Both the position numbers and the translations under genes were made by a program. This document shows positions 22,336-63,762 of a DNA stretch of 64,000 bases, piece by piece (positions within the stretch are counted from its first letter, which is position 1; every line of letters begins with the position of its first letter). The notes under the pieces are model-generated. The model was given only the letters and a program-made list of their open reading frames with translations, made no database searches and was not told the DNA's origin. Source of the stretch: Ophthalmolycus amberensis (taxonomy: Eukaryota > Chordata > Actinopteri > Perciformes > Zoarcidae); NCBI GenBank assembly GCA_024529925.1, contig JAFEUB010000064.1, positions 1,021,001 through 1,085,000 of the forward strand, given 5' to 3'.

Positions 22336-25300
22336 GTAAGATAAGACCGGGAAAAAGGAGAGCGCACTGGAGGAAAGGACTGTGTTTAGCTAACAGTAGC
22401 TAGTCAGTTGCTAACGCTAGCTAGCAAAACGTAACACTTCCGTTGCTGTTAGCTAAAGTTAGGCCCGCGGTGTGTTTACACTCTTTGAAATGTACGTTAA
22501 CTATCTAATGCAGGCAATTTAACATCACCAATACAACGTGTTTAAAGCAGCACTAACACCACACACCTGGTCCTGTAGGTACGTAACGTTAGCCCATTGA
22601 GTTAGCTGTTAGCTTGCTAGCTATCTTCAATGAAGTATCATGTAGCACTTGTCAGAATTAACGTTAGCTGACTTCTATGGTAGTCCGTTTAGGTGTTGAA
22701 GGGGCTTCACTAGTGTGTAAACACAGCTTACATTCATAGAAGTGTCGGTGCATTGTTATACACTCTGCATTTCTTCCTTGAAATACGTCTTTTATCATTC
22801 TTCAGGTCCCAGAGAGGAGCTGATGGACAGACTGAAGGGGTACATGATTCAGGTAAATGGAACTACTAAGTACACCTAGTACTACTAAGTCGGTGCCTAC
22901 AGCCTGAGCCTGTTGCTCATCAAGTCTTCAGCACTAAAGTATTCACCCATTTGTTTGTGTTTCTCTCTGTAGACTGGGGTCCTCCTCTTCAAACCTGACG
23001 ATGACAAATCAATGGGCTCGCAGGTAAATGTCACATATCAAATGGAAAATGTATGTTTTTTATAATATGTACATTGCGTTTTATCATGCACTAGTTTCTC
23101 ACATTGCTCTTTTGTTTGTTTTTAAGTGGAAATATAGTTAGTGTGTATTAACACCTAATGTATATTCAAATTGTGTGACATATTTGCAAATATCACCCTA
23201 TTTTGAGGTGTAATGATAGCACTATTATTCCACCCTTAAAGGAAAACCCTTCGGTTAGTTTTTACATTTATGCCAAATACAATTTAAAATTTGTGTTTTA
23301 TACTAACTGCTTCAATGTGAGTTCACTTCCCACCTTCATACCTCCAATTCTCCTCCTGTGTTTCCTTCCTCTCCAGATGCAAGGAATACCTCCCATGCCC
23401 CCGATGCCCATGCCCCCCATGCCTCCTGGTATTGGCATGCTCCAGGCCATGAGCATGATGCCCGGGGGGCCCCCGCCGCCTGGCATCCACATGGGCATGG
23501 AGCCCCCGGGTTTGCCCCCTCCCGGCCTATCGCAGGACGGTCAGCTGAAGATGGCCCAGCACAGAGCGGCTATGGTGTTGCAGCAGGAGGAGAGAGCCAA
23601 GCAGCAGGTGACGTTTACGGTCTGTGTAATCCACTTGTTGCTTTCATCTTTCCCTCTCAAGCACAAACAACACTGAGATGCAAGCTCCTTAAATCCCTCC
23701 TCAAAGCAAGGAACACAAAATATCTGCTTTGTAGAATCTGACAGGAACCACAGCAGCTCCTGCCACACTTTCCTGTCTGACAGTCACTGCAGAGCAGACA
23801 GAAGATACTGTGACGTGACTTTTTGTCTGACTGTTGCTCAGTCATTCGTTGATTCTGTGTATCACAGGGTGAGTCCCGCGTCATGGGTGAACAGGATCTC
23901 CTGGAGCAGAAAGGGGTGAGACGATGGAGATAGTTCACCTCGTCAGATAGAGCTTCCTGTAGGATTTAGAGATTTGGTCAAATGTAACAAAGACTCCTAG
24001 GAAAGAGGTTTCGTGCATTTCCAAATTGTGTAACCGTTTAAAAAGAATCACCTCATCACCATTAGGGCGCATCCGTTTCTCCCTTCTCTCCTTTAGATTC
24101 CTCGATTCTCCTCCTTTTCTTTAACTTGTGTATGTTAAGTCTCTTCTCCTTCCTCGTACATCAGGCTGCAGTGATGATGGAACAGGAGATGGTTAAGATG
24201 CACCAGGTGCCCAGAGGCATGCCTCCTATGGGCCCAGTGAGAGGTACGTTGGTAATATGGTGTTTGTTTAGATTTGTTATTCCTGCTGCACGTCTTATAC
24301 CACGTCTGGTGTGAATAGTCACATCGTCGGTGAGGTTTTATCACCTGCAATCTGTCTCTTTGCAGGTATGGATCCACGTGGGCCGCTGCCTCCTGGTGTC
24401 AGCATGATGCCGACCCAAAAACAGAGAGTGCCGCCTCCTCCAGGAGAAGATAACAGAGAGGTAGGCAGACAGCGTGGAAATAGAATCGGCATTAACTTTA
24501 GAATCAATGCAAATTTCTAGTTTTTGTTGTTTTTCAGGGACTTGGCTCTCTCATTGATTGATAGCGGGAGACTTCCTGTGCTACATTCTTAGTCACGAGT
24601 CTTTTTGCTTCCATTCCAGGTGTGGCAGAGCGAGGAAGTAAGCGTCAGCGGTCCCAAGATCCCTCAAGCTCTGGAGAAGATCCTCCAGCTGAAGGAGATC
24701 CGACAGGAGCAGCTCACCGACCCCGCAGGTCAGTACAGCTGCTCCTCAATGTTTCACTGCAATATGTGTCCACTGGGATGCAGTAGCGTCTGGTTTTCTA
24801 ATCCGATTCGTCTGTTTCCGTTTCTGTTCTCTTCCTGTCCGAAGAAGAGGAAGATGATGAGGGAGCAGAGGTGGACATGAACAACTCCTCTGCACCGGTC
24901 ATGTCTGAGACAGAAGACGATGACAGTCAGATATCTAAGAAAGATGTAAGTCTGTTTATCTGTCCCGTAGTACCGCTGTCCTTGTGATACATCAGTTGTT
25001 TCGTGTCGCTACTAATTCACTGTTGCGAAAACAAAACCTAAACTGAATGCACATTTATATATCTGATTGTACTGCCGGTGTTGTTAATACTTAAGTGCAT
25101 AATAATGCAGAAAGAGACGTTTTTTATAAATGTTCTTTAAACGCCAATTTTTGTTCATTTCCTTTCAGAAAAACCGCAAACGCAGAAACCGCAAGAAGAA
25201 GAGCAAGAAGAAGCGAGCCCTGGAGAAGAAGGAGCAGGCGGAGCAGCAGCAGGAGCAGGAGAAGAAGGATGGCAGCGACAAAGAGAAGGAGAAAGATAAA

Positions 25301-28300
25301 GATAAAGACAAGGAGAAGGAGAAAGAGCCCGAGGTGGAGATCGAGTACATCACAGAGGAGCCGGAGATCTACGACCCCAACTACATCTTCTTCAAGAGGA
25401 TCTTCGATGCGTTCAAGGTGGCTACGCAGCACTATTGGCTTTCTTTCCTCAGGCAAAGAGGGCTGATATTGCTTTCCTGTGTGTTATGTCATTTGCTTTT
25501 GTTTTGCTGTAATGAATCCGTCTCCTTGTCTCTAGCTGACCGATGATGTGAAGAAAGAGAAGGAGAAGGAGCCCGAGAAGACGGAGAAGACGGAGACGGC
25601 CGTGCTGCGGAAAAAGGGCTTCGAGGACGAGAAGCTAGACAGCGATGACAGCGACGATGTATGGATCCTTCCTTCTGTCATGGAAATAGAAAAGAATAAA
25701 ACAAAGTCCTGTTGGTTGACGTGTAATTATTTAAAATGTTTTTCATGTACAGGATATGAGGCCAAATGTACCAAAACTCTCAAAGAAGAAGATGAGGAGG
25801 ATGAACAGGCTGACTGTGGCTGAACTCAAACAGGTGCATGAAGGCTAGTGGTCATTAGTGCTATTCAAGGTTTATGTATTATTATTAACCCTTTCATTTC
25901 TCTTCCTGTGTCTCTGCTCCAGCTGGTGGCTCGTCCAGATGTGGTGGAGATGCACGACGTGACGGCCCACGAGCCCAAGCTGCTGGTCCACCTGAAGGCC
26001 ACCAGGAACACGGTGCCCGTGCCCCGCCACTGGTGCTTCAAGAGAAAATACCTGCAGGGCAAGAGGGGTATCGAGAAGCCCCCGTTCGAGCTGCCCGACT
26101 TCATCAAGAAGACGGGGATCCAGGAGATGAGGGAGGCCCTGCAGGAGAAGGTGGGAGTTACAGTCCTTCATTTGAGGAGAAGCAGAGGTGAAATTCAGAC
26201 GCGGCGTCTTCATTTTTGTTTGTTTTCCGCTCACAGGAGGACGCCAAAACCATGAAAACCAAAATGAGGGAGAAGGTTCGTCCCAAGATGGGAAAGATCG
26301 ACATCGATTACCAGAAGCTCCACGACGCCTTCTTCAAATGGCAGATCAAACCCAAGCTCACGATCCACGGAGACCTTTACTACGAGGTGCTCCATCCATT
26401 TCTATTCAGTCTAATCGTATTATTGTTGTTCTATGGCAATCACCCGTTGCTGCTTTTAAAAGGCCCACAGACTGACCTGCTGTGTTTGTGTCTCTGCAGG
26501 GAAAAGAGTTCGAGACTCGCCTGAAAGAGAAGAAGCCGGGCGATCTGTCCGATGAGCTGCGCATCGCTCTGGGGATGCCAGTCGGACCTGTAAGATCCAC
26601 TAACGTTATTCTACCTTCAGCAAAACTCACAACTACAACAACAGCTGAGATAATAACGGCTCAAAACATATATATATATACATCGCAGAAGTTTTTGTGT
26701 TTTGCAGCCAACAACAGGTTTGAACCCTCAGAATTCTCCCGGCGCTCCACAGAGGATCCAGATAGAATAGTTCTGGCTTTGTTGGTTTCAAGGAGCACTC
26801 AGTACTGTGTTTAAAGCCTCTAGTGAGGAGACGGTGCTGGTCAGTGAGCTTACGTGTCTCTTCCTCCCCAGAACTCCCACAAGGTGCCTCCCCCCTGGCT
26901 GATCGCCATGCAGAGGTACGGCCCCCCTCCCTCCTACCCCAACCTCAAGATCCCCGGACTCAACTCTCCAATCCCAGACGTAAGACAACTACTCCCGAGT
27001 TTTTTACACCTGTGTATAAGATGTTCTGTTCACGTGTCGGTTTGTTTGATTTTCTTCGTCTTCTTGCGCCTCGTTCTGCTAGAACTGTACGTTTGGTTAC
27101 CACGCTGGAGGCTGGGGGAAGCCGCCGGTAGACGAAATGGGCAAACCTCTTTACGGCGACGTGTTCGGGACCAACGCTGCAGACTTCCAGGTCAGGACTA
27201 CACACACACACACACACATAACTGCAGGCTTTTTGCAGAAACTGTAAATCTCATGTATCATGAAAACATACCTATTGTGTTCATTGCCTGACCGGTGTGA
27301 GAAGATGTGGAGTATATGTCTTGACAGTATGTTGAATATGTGATCAGGCCAAAGCGGAGGAGGAGGAGGTGGATCACGCTCCGTGGGGAGAACTGGAGCC
27401 TTCAGATGAGGAGTCGTCGGAGGAAGAGGAGGAGGAGGAGAGCGACGAGGAGAAACCAGACGAGACGGGATTCGTCACACCAGCAGACAGGTACAAGACA
27501 TCCCTAAATCTGGAGGAGCGGTCTCGTTCAATGCCGGTTTTTCATAATCTGATTAGTGAGCGCTGTGTGCATGTCCTCGTCCTCTTGTGTCGTTCTCGCT
27601 AGTGCATGAACGAGTGAGGCCATTTCTGCCCATATGTTCTAAGCTCAAAGTGCTTATTATTCATAGAAACACACAGAGATGCGTTCATGGAGACGGACGC
27701 GCATGGATTAACTCGTCATGTACTGTGTGTGTGTGTTTCAGTGGGCTGATCACCCCCGGAGGCTTCTCATCAGTACCCGCCGGCATGGAGACCCCGGAGC
27801 TGATAGAGCTGAGGAAGAAGAAGATCGAGGAGGCCATGGATGGGTGAGTGTCGCTCTTTAAGTCTCCCATTTACTCCCAATAGCACAGCTCCTGCTGTGC
27901 TGATGAAGCAGACGGAGCATTTCACCTTTGCTTTTCGGTTCATGGGTTCATTGAAAGAGCTTAAAACATGAAACATATTCACATTAATGCAACATTTACA
28001 TAAAAATCTCTTTGTATAAATGGGTGCTGCATAGTTCATCTTCAAAATGAAATGACTCACTACTTTTTACTGCCTCAAATTATAGAACAAATGTCTTTAC
28101 GCCCACTTAAGATCTTCATAATTGAATATCACACAGAGAATCAGTTGTATTATGAAATATAATTGTTCTTAGTAGAGCTTTACTGAAGGTGTTTTTTGTG
28201 CATTTGAAGCTTCTGTTGAGGTTTTCAAATGAAGAAAAATAAATCTCAAACAAAATCCTGTAACCGATCATTTAGAGACGCTGGCGGTTCTGATACATTG

Positions 28301-29132
28301 TCGTATTGGATATAAAATATGAAATGAGGAATATTAGCTGTTTTCTGGGTTTGACCACGCTCTTGTGTTCATAGAAACGAGACGCCACAGCTGTTCACGG
28401 TGCTGCCAGAGAGACGAACTGGCCCCGTAGGAGCTGCCATGATGGCCTCTACGCACATCTACGACGTGTCGGGGGTAAGACCGCTCTCACTGTGTTTGTT
28501 TGTGTGCAAATAAACTCAAACGCTGCGACGTCCCGTCCTCGGCCTTTCCTTAAACCTCTCCCTCTCTCTGCGGTCTTCAGGCCATGGCAGCTCGTAAGGC
28601 GGGCGGCGGCCAGGAGTCCCAGGGCGTGGAGGTGGCCCTGGCTCCGGAGGAGCTGGAGCTGGACCCCATGGCCATGACGCAGAAGTACGAGGAGCACGTC
28701 AGAGAACAGCAGGCGCAGGTGGAGAAAGAGGACTTCAGCGACATGGTGGCTGAGCACGCAGCCAAACAGAAGGTACGGAGACACGCTGATGCTCTTCTTC
28801 ATGGAGACTGATTCACGTTTCATACCCAGTTCTTATAAGAGTTCACGTTTCCTCTTCTGAAGTCTGATTGCAGACGGTTTCTTTCCTCAATAACGGTTAT
28901 TAGTTATATTAAACTGATCACCGAGATGTAGGAACAAACCCCGACTCTCCAAGTGTTTTATTTATAACTAAAAGAAAGTGAGAGCCCGTTAATGCAGCGT
29001 GCTTTCAGTTTCCCTTTTTGGTGACATTTGAATATTAATGACCTCTTGTCCCCCGTACAGCAAAAGAAGAGGAAGGCCCAGCCACAGGACACACGAGGCG
29101 GTGCCAAGAAATACAAAGAGTTCAAGTTCTAG
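22206..29132 (+). CDS. sf3b2: Splicing factor 3b subunit 2 (SAP145), 22 exons, complete
   Basis: U2 snRNP SF3b subunit. Acts in the nucleus, contacts pre-mRNA near the branch point and helps anchor U2. The CDS joins 22206-22335, 22806-22852, 22973-23023, 23377-23607, 23868-23915, 24165-24243, 24366-24460, 24620-24728, 24845-24945, 25169-25417, 25536-25658, 25753-25833, 25923-26150, 26237-26386, 26500-26589, 26872-26979, 27083-27190, 27348-27490, 27742-27843, 28375-28474, 28581-28772 and 29061-29132. The 2637 nt encode 878 residues with no frame break. Order: SAP motif (about 24-58), Met/Pro-rich segment (77-153), basic and coiled Lys/Glu-rich region (298-345), DUF382 (about 430-560), PSP domain (about 605-665), acidic cluster (about 690-715) and C-terminus KKYKEFKF. 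The start (AACATGG) has a good Kozak context. Identity is near-complete from residue 430 onward. Confidence 0.97.
22806..22852 (+). CDS. sf3b2: sf3b2 exon 2 (residues 44-59)
   Basis: Encodes PREELMDRLKGYMIQ, the second SAP helix, matching NREELVERLQSY of the human protein. Confidence 0.92.
22973..23023 (+). CDS. sf3b2: sf3b2 exon 3 (residues 60-76)
   Basis: 51 nt, TGVLLFKPDDDKSMGSQ. Acceptor CTGTAG, donor GTAAAT. Confidence 0.88.
23377..23607 (+). CDS. sf3b2: sf3b2 exon 4 (residues 77-153, Met/Pro-rich)
   Basis: Low-complexity MPPMPMPPMPPG and GGPPPPGIHMGMEPPG, then MVLQQEERAKQQ. Its donor is GTGACG, away from consensus. Confidence 0.9.
23868..23915 (+). CDS. sf3b2: sf3b2 exon 5 (residues 154-169)
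   Basis: 48 nt, GESRVMGEQDLLEQKG. Continues the glutamine/glutamate-rich helix after EERAKQQ. Confidence 0.85.
24165..24243 (+). CDS. sf3b2: sf3b2 exon 6 (residues 170-196)
   Basis: AAVMMEQEMVKMHQVPRG then MPPMGPVR. Acceptor TCAG, donor GTACG. Confidence 0.88.
24366..24460 (+). CDS. sf3b2: sf3b2 exon 7 (residues 196-227)
   Basis: Proline-rich, ending RVPPPPGEDNRE, which matches GPPPPPGDENRE of the human protein. Confidence 0.9.
24620..24728 (+). CDS. sf3b2: sf3b2 exon 8 (residues 228-264)
   Basis: Encodes GPKIPQALEKILQLKEIRQE, nearly identical to the human segment. Confidence 0.93.
24845..24945 (+). CDS. sf3b2: sf3b2 exon 9 (residues 264-297, acidic)
   Basis: Acidic EEEDDEGAEVDM then SETEDDDSQISKKD. 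The 3' splice site could be 24845 or, by use of the next AG, 24848, losing one Glu. This is a tandem NAG-type acceptor. Confidence 0.85.
25169..25417 (+). CDS. sf3b2: sf3b2 exon 10 (residues 298-380)
   Basis: Basic KNRKRRNRKKKSKKK, then alternating Lys/Glu/Asp repeats, then EIEYITEEPEIYDPNYIFFK and RIFDAFK. The first part probably acts as a nuclear localisation signal. Confidence 0.93.
25536..25658 (+). CDS. sf3b2: sf3b2 exon 11 (residues 381-421)
   Basis: LTDDVKKEKEKEPEK then KKGFEDEKLDSDDSDD. Donor GTATGG. Confidence 0.93.
25753..25833 (+). CDS. sf3b2: sf3b2 exon 12 (residues 422-448)
   Basis: VPKLSKKKMRRMNRLTVAEL then KQ, the start of DUF382. Confidence 0.93.
25923..26150 (+). CDS. sf3b2: sf3b2 exon 13 (residues 449-524, DUF382)
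   Basis: LVARPDVVEMHDVTA, HLKATRNTVPVPRHWCFKRK and YLQGKRGIEKPPFELPDFIK. Practically identical to human SF3B2. Confidence 0.96.
26237..26386 (+). CDS. sf3b2: sf3b2 exon 14 (residues 525-574)
   Basis: MREKVRPKMGKIDIDYQKL, HDAFFKWQIKPKLTIHGDLY. Ends in phase 0 at YYE. Confidence 0.96.
26500..26589 (+). CDS. sf3b2: sf3b2 exon 15 (residues 575-604)
   Basis: GKEFETRLKEKKPGDLSDEL then RIALGMPVGP. Donor GTAAGA. Confidence 0.95.
26872..26979 (+). CDS. sf3b2: sf3b2 exon 16 (residues 605-640, PSP domain)
   Basis: HKVPPPWLIAMQRYGPPPSY then PNLKIPGLNSPIP, the core of the PSP domain. Confidence 0.96.
27083..27190 (+). CDS. sf3b2: sf3b2 exon 17 (residues 641-676)
   Basis: CTFGYHAGGWGKPPVDEMGK then PLYGDVFGTNAADFQ. 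A short (CA)n run lies about 10 bases inside the next intron. Confidence 0.95.
27348..27490 (+). CDS. sf3b2: sf3b2 exon 18 (residues 677-724, acidic)
   Basis: HAPWGELEPSDEESSE, a run of glutamates, then KPDETGFVTPAD. The acceptor (TGATCAG) has a weak pyrimidine tract. Confidence 0.92.
27742..27843 (+). CDS. sf3b2: sf3b2 exon 19 (residues 724-758)
   Basis: SGLITPGGFSSVPAGMETPE then LIELRKKKIEEAMDG. Acceptor GTTTCAG. Confidence 0.95.
28375..28474 (+). CDS. sf3b2: sf3b2 exon 20 (residues 758-791)
   Basis: NETPQLFTVLPERRTGPVG then AAMMASTHIYDVSG. Confidence 0.93.
28581..28772 (+). CDS. sf3b2: sf3b2 exon 21 (residues 792-855)
   Basis: GVEVALAPEELELDPMAMTQ, KYEEHVREQQAQVEKEDFSD, MVAEHAAKQK. Donor GTACGG. 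Confidence 0.95.
29061..29132 (+). CDS. sf3b2: sf3b2 terminal exon (residues 856-878)
   Basis: QKKRKAQPQDTRGGAKKYKE then FKF and TAG at 29130-29132. Confidence 0.95.
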   Translation, partial: QKKRKAQPQDTRGGAKKYKEFKF

Positions 29133-29393
29133 AGAAGGAGCACCGACAGGAGAGGAAGAGCTGTACGCAGATTTTTAACTTTGGAGGATGCAGAATGCAA
29201 CATCGACCATCTGTTAGACCAGTAACCGTAAACAGTTTTGTTCCTTTTTTAAAAACGAAATATAATTAGATGCTTTCCGTGACGTAATCAGTGTCACATG
29301 AGAATGATGACGCGTGTCCTCCGTTTTGAACCTACATTTTCGTCTTGGTTATTTTTACATTGTAGCCAATGTTTTTTTTTCCTGTTTTTTGTA

Positions 29394-29399
29394 AATAAA
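29394..29399 (+). promoter_or_regulatory. sf3b2 poly(A) signal
   Basis: AATAAA 262 bases after the stop codon, preceded by a U-rich stretch (29370-29391), giving a compact 3' UTR. Confidence 0.75.
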
Positions 29400-29419
29400 T
29401 GATAAAACATGTACTGCTG

Positions 29420-31872
29420 TTCATCCTTAATGTCATCACTTTGTGGGGAGTTACCGTAAGAAGTGTTCACTTACATTAGATTGGTGGTAGAATCCAAGGT
29501 ATCTGCCAAGTGTGAGTCAGCTGATCCCGTCACAAGAGGAGCTCTCACTCTGCTCCAGATTTACTGGTAGGATGAAGGACACGGCTTCAGCTGCCATCTA
29601 GGACGCTCGATTATGTCCTCTGTACTGTTATAAGGAATGTGTTGGGGTTTTAATTACATGTAGAGTGCATAGTGTTGGATTACTCATGTTTGAGGTTTTA
29701 AGGCTGATTGTGATCAGAGCTGTAGTCGAGATTACGTCAGTTTAGTTCAAATGAGCGTAAAATCCAATTGATGGAGGCCAAAACTGTAGAGATTGCTACA
29801 CTCCTTGTGATGTGTTTTAGGCAAAATAACAAAATAACTTGTTTTTTAGGCAACAAAGTGAATTGGAGAGTTTTAATAATCCATGAGAATTGCTATAGAT
29901 GTCTGGCAGTGTGGAAAAGGCTTTGAACCGTTTACTGGACCATAATGTGACATATTTACAGAAAACATAACATGGTAACACTGATGTCATCACTCAAACC
30001 ATGCTGCCAGGGGAGCACAACACGCACGAGGGGGCTGCCTTTTAACGTTAAGTAATGACTCTTTAGTTCCCACAAAATAACACGCAGACGCAGTATAACA
30101 CGCTGTAGTTCATGTTTCTACCGCTGGGGGCAGCAAAGGACCCTGAACGCGGCAGTCAGCTGACCGCGTGCTGAAGCACAGTGACCTAAATAGCTGCTGC
30201 AGCCTCGTGTTGACTCAGTCACTCGTGCACACACACACAGGGAGCAACAGCCTGCGCCAAATCAAAGGCATTTATTGTCTTAAAAACACAAGGGATAATG
30301 TTTGTGGCACTTTTGTGAGAGGGACACGTGCCCCATGAGGTAAATTACATCATCTCTTGGCATGTACGCATGTCTCCTCTAAATCTCAGCTGGTTTCAGT
30401 TTTGGAAAGAGACATCGATCCATCCAGTGTATCACTATTGATTATTGCGACGATTGACATTCAAAAACTCATTGTCTTGTCCACCTAAATAACTCGGAGC
30501 AGAGCTAATGTAGAATGATTAATTCATTTTCAACAAAAGACATTGATTAAAAGAATGATTTTATTAATAGATTAAGATTCCAGTTTCTCCAGTGGGGGGG
30601 GGACTGTGTAAAAAAGTAACCCGGGATTATCCCGTGACCGTGTTTTAATCTGCTCCATTCTAATCTCTTTATCGATGGCGGAGACTGCTGAGGAAAGCGC
30701 GTTAAAAAGAGCAGGCGAGAGGGTTTTATGCGGTGCGTTTGAGAGTCACGCTGGCTGATTAATCCACCGCGAGGGACACGGAGAGATAGGCAGCCACGCG
30801 CGGAGAGAGGCTCCACGGTTTTAATTCCAGCTCATCAGCGAACCGGCTGATTGTCACACTTTGGAAGAGACATCAGCTTTTGTTTTGCTTGGGTTGGAAG
30901 GAAAAAACAAACAAACGCTCTCTTCTCTGACCTACACAGCATCTGAATGAGTCACAGGAAGACGGTTAAACATGTTTGAACCTGCACTCTACAAGACCTT
31001 AAACAAATCTTGTCCACCAAATAAACTGGCTGCACACCATTAAAACCATTGCCAATGCAAACAGGGAGCCCTGCTGTGATTAGAATGGCCTAACAAGCCA
31101 GTTTTATGACCTGCACACCTGCACTGCTATATCATATGTGGAGGCAATCATTAAAGTCAACTTCTGGTTGGAAACACTTACAGAACGGGTCCAAACATGT
31201 TTTGTTGTGGCCTTTTTAAAATGTTTTTGCTCCAATAAATCAAGCAGCACAATGAAACATCTTAATGGATTTGATATAAACAAAAGCTTCCTGTTACATC
31301 ATCTATAAGTGACAAGCTTTATTTAGTTGTGGTATTTCCAACATCCCCTGAATGCCGCCCATACTTGAGCTAAATCTAAATAAATGCTGTAATTGTTTTT
31401 CTACTGGTTCCAGTTAAACCATCCAGGAACATTTCAAGCACATGATGTTTTTTGTGTTTCTTTTGTAAGCCCCGATCACAGCTGTGATAATCTGCCAACA
31501 GAGAAACGTCAGAGCTGGTGACAGCCAGCCAGCCGTGACTTGACGTCGGCGGAGTGATTAGGTCACCTTCTGATTCATATTCAAATTCAGAGATTGTAGC
31601 TGCAGCACCACCTTTTGTCACCTGAGGGTGCAAACACTGCAGTGGTGTTTGTTTCAGAGAGAGAGAGTTGCACAAATACACAAATAACAGCTTGAAAACA
31701 CACATGCATATTACATATGACATCATAATAGCTCCAGTACATGAAGGCAACATTAAAAACATTTCTCTCTACACGTCTGGTTGTTAATGATGACACTTCA
31801 GGGAGGAAGTTCTCAGACTGTAACCGGTTATGCACCTTTGTGTATTTGCCTGTTCACAACGGCTGAAGGAAG

Positions 31873-31910
<38 letters not shown>

Positions 31911-33000
31911 CACCTGACACTCCAGTGAGTTTGCCATATGGGCCTAAAATACAACGCTTCACAAATTCCCCCGCACTAAAAAACAAACACACACCAGAAT
32001 ACCGGTTGTTCTCCTGTATGAGAGTAATACTGTAATACCAAAACAATACTCACCCGTACAGAGCGTAATCCTGCAGGTGGCGTGAGGGTGATGCAGGGGA
32101 TGATGGGTCAATATTTGCTCTGGTGTTTATCTATATGGTCTGAATCAATGCCATCGTAAGGAGGAAAGGTGACGCTCCACTGTGTGTTGTTGGTGTTAAT
32201 CATCTGTTCGATTTGTTTATCTAATGATAACCAAGAAATACTCAATTTACAGGGGAACTGTGACCTTTTTACTAACCTTTAACAAGACAAAAATGCTATT
32301 GTTAAATGTGCTTTATTTACATTAGCACAGAGGATACTTTGCATATACTGTTGACAAGGTTTCGTTCATTGTCATTGTACAACACAGTAATAATCCAGAG
32401 CATAAGCAAAACAGAGAATACATGGTTTGTGTATTACTACACTACACTACCCCATTACATTAGACTATGTTACTATGCAACATTACATGAAGGTATTAAC
32501 ATGAAAGGAAAAATGCTACAAACAATATTTAAGAGAAAATAGTATTGAAATGATACACAAGTATAATGTTTCGTGATACAATAGAATATATGTAATTATA
32601 ACATATCAAATTATTTCTAATAGCATTCTAATATTATTTATAATAGTTCATGTTAATGTTAATGATTAATAACAAATACAAGAGTCAATACAATCAAAAT
32701 ATTATTTAAAAAAGTAATAAACAATAATAAAAAATGTTAAGTAATAAAAAACGATGCATAATACGTTAATTTCAGAACATAACTTATAGAATAGATAGAA
32801 ATAGATAATTCAATAAAAAATATATTTTCTTAATTTAATTCAATGAACCTTTGTAAAATGAGGTAAAATTGAAATAAAAGTGTTATAGTAAATATTAGTA
32901 AAACCTCTAAAACATAAAACATAAACCGATATACAGTATAGTAGTATAAGTGTAAATATATATTAGTACCGTAAGTGTAAGAATAGATGAAACCCAGAAT
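29420..33000. other. sf3b2-pacs1 intergenic region
   Basis: No supportable gene. Contains a (TG)18 run (31874-31909) and a markedly AT-rich segment (about 32300-33000) dense in AATAA/TTATT motifs. A 14-bp perfect palindrome, ATCACAGCTGTGAT, with a central E-box is at 31475-31488. Confidence 0.6.
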
Positions 33001-33182
33001 TTAAAAAAAACACAGTAACACAACCAGAGCACGCTATTGGCCAGCCCCTTTCTGTCTCGCGCTCGCTCTCTCTCTCTCTCTCGCTCGTGCGTTACGTCCT
33101 AACTGAAGAGGCGTTGCTCGTTGCTTTCTTTCCATTGTGCGACCGACTACAGCGAGAGAAATTTCCGCTTCCTGCGCTGACA

Positions 33183-33197
33183 ACCCCCCCCCCCCCC
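33183..33197. repeat. C14 homopolymer upstream of pacs1 exon 1
   Basis: Poly-C run in the presumed pacs1 promoter or 5' UTR. Others follow at 33735-33753 (G19), 33972-33986 (C15) and 35403-35417 (C15). Confidence 0.85.
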
Positions 33198-33492
33198 AAA
33201 CACCAACGCGAAGTTGCTCTAAGGAGAGGACACACAGACAGACGCGGGGATTTGGCGCCTGCATTTCGGGTTTAAACACCCCCACCCCCACGACGACCGC
33301 AATGTTTTCACTATCAAGCGGAATAGCACGAGACTGTTCAACTTTCCGTTGACGTTGTACGTTGCTCGCGAGGGTTTTACGCATTTGCACCAGCAGGAGA
33401 AAAAGAGAAGCAAAAGGCAGGAGGAGGACTTAAAAAAGGACAACACGGAGAAGGAAGGCTACTCCGGGTATTCCTCCTCTTCAGCCTCCAGG

Positions 33493-63762
<30,270 letters not shown>

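Noticed and set aside
25124..25456. Leucine-rich minus-strand ORF opposite sf3b2 exon 10
   Set aside because: Mirror of Lys/Glu-rich codons on the coding strand; no independent support.
27844..28374. Possible box C/D snoRNA in sf3b2 intron 19 (TGATGA near 27901)
   Set aside because: No suitable CTGA box or terminal stem at the expected spacing.
28773..29060. Possible snoRNA in sf3b2 intron 21
   Set aside because: CTGATGC only weakly resembles box C and no paired terminal stem was found.
30547..30816. 89-codon minus-strand ORF in the intergenic region
   Set aside because: No family likeness, splice sites or nearby promoter.
31475..31488. 14-bp palindrome with E-box as a regulatory site
   Set aside because: Palindromes of this size occur by chance in a 64-kb window; recorded only as a sequence note.
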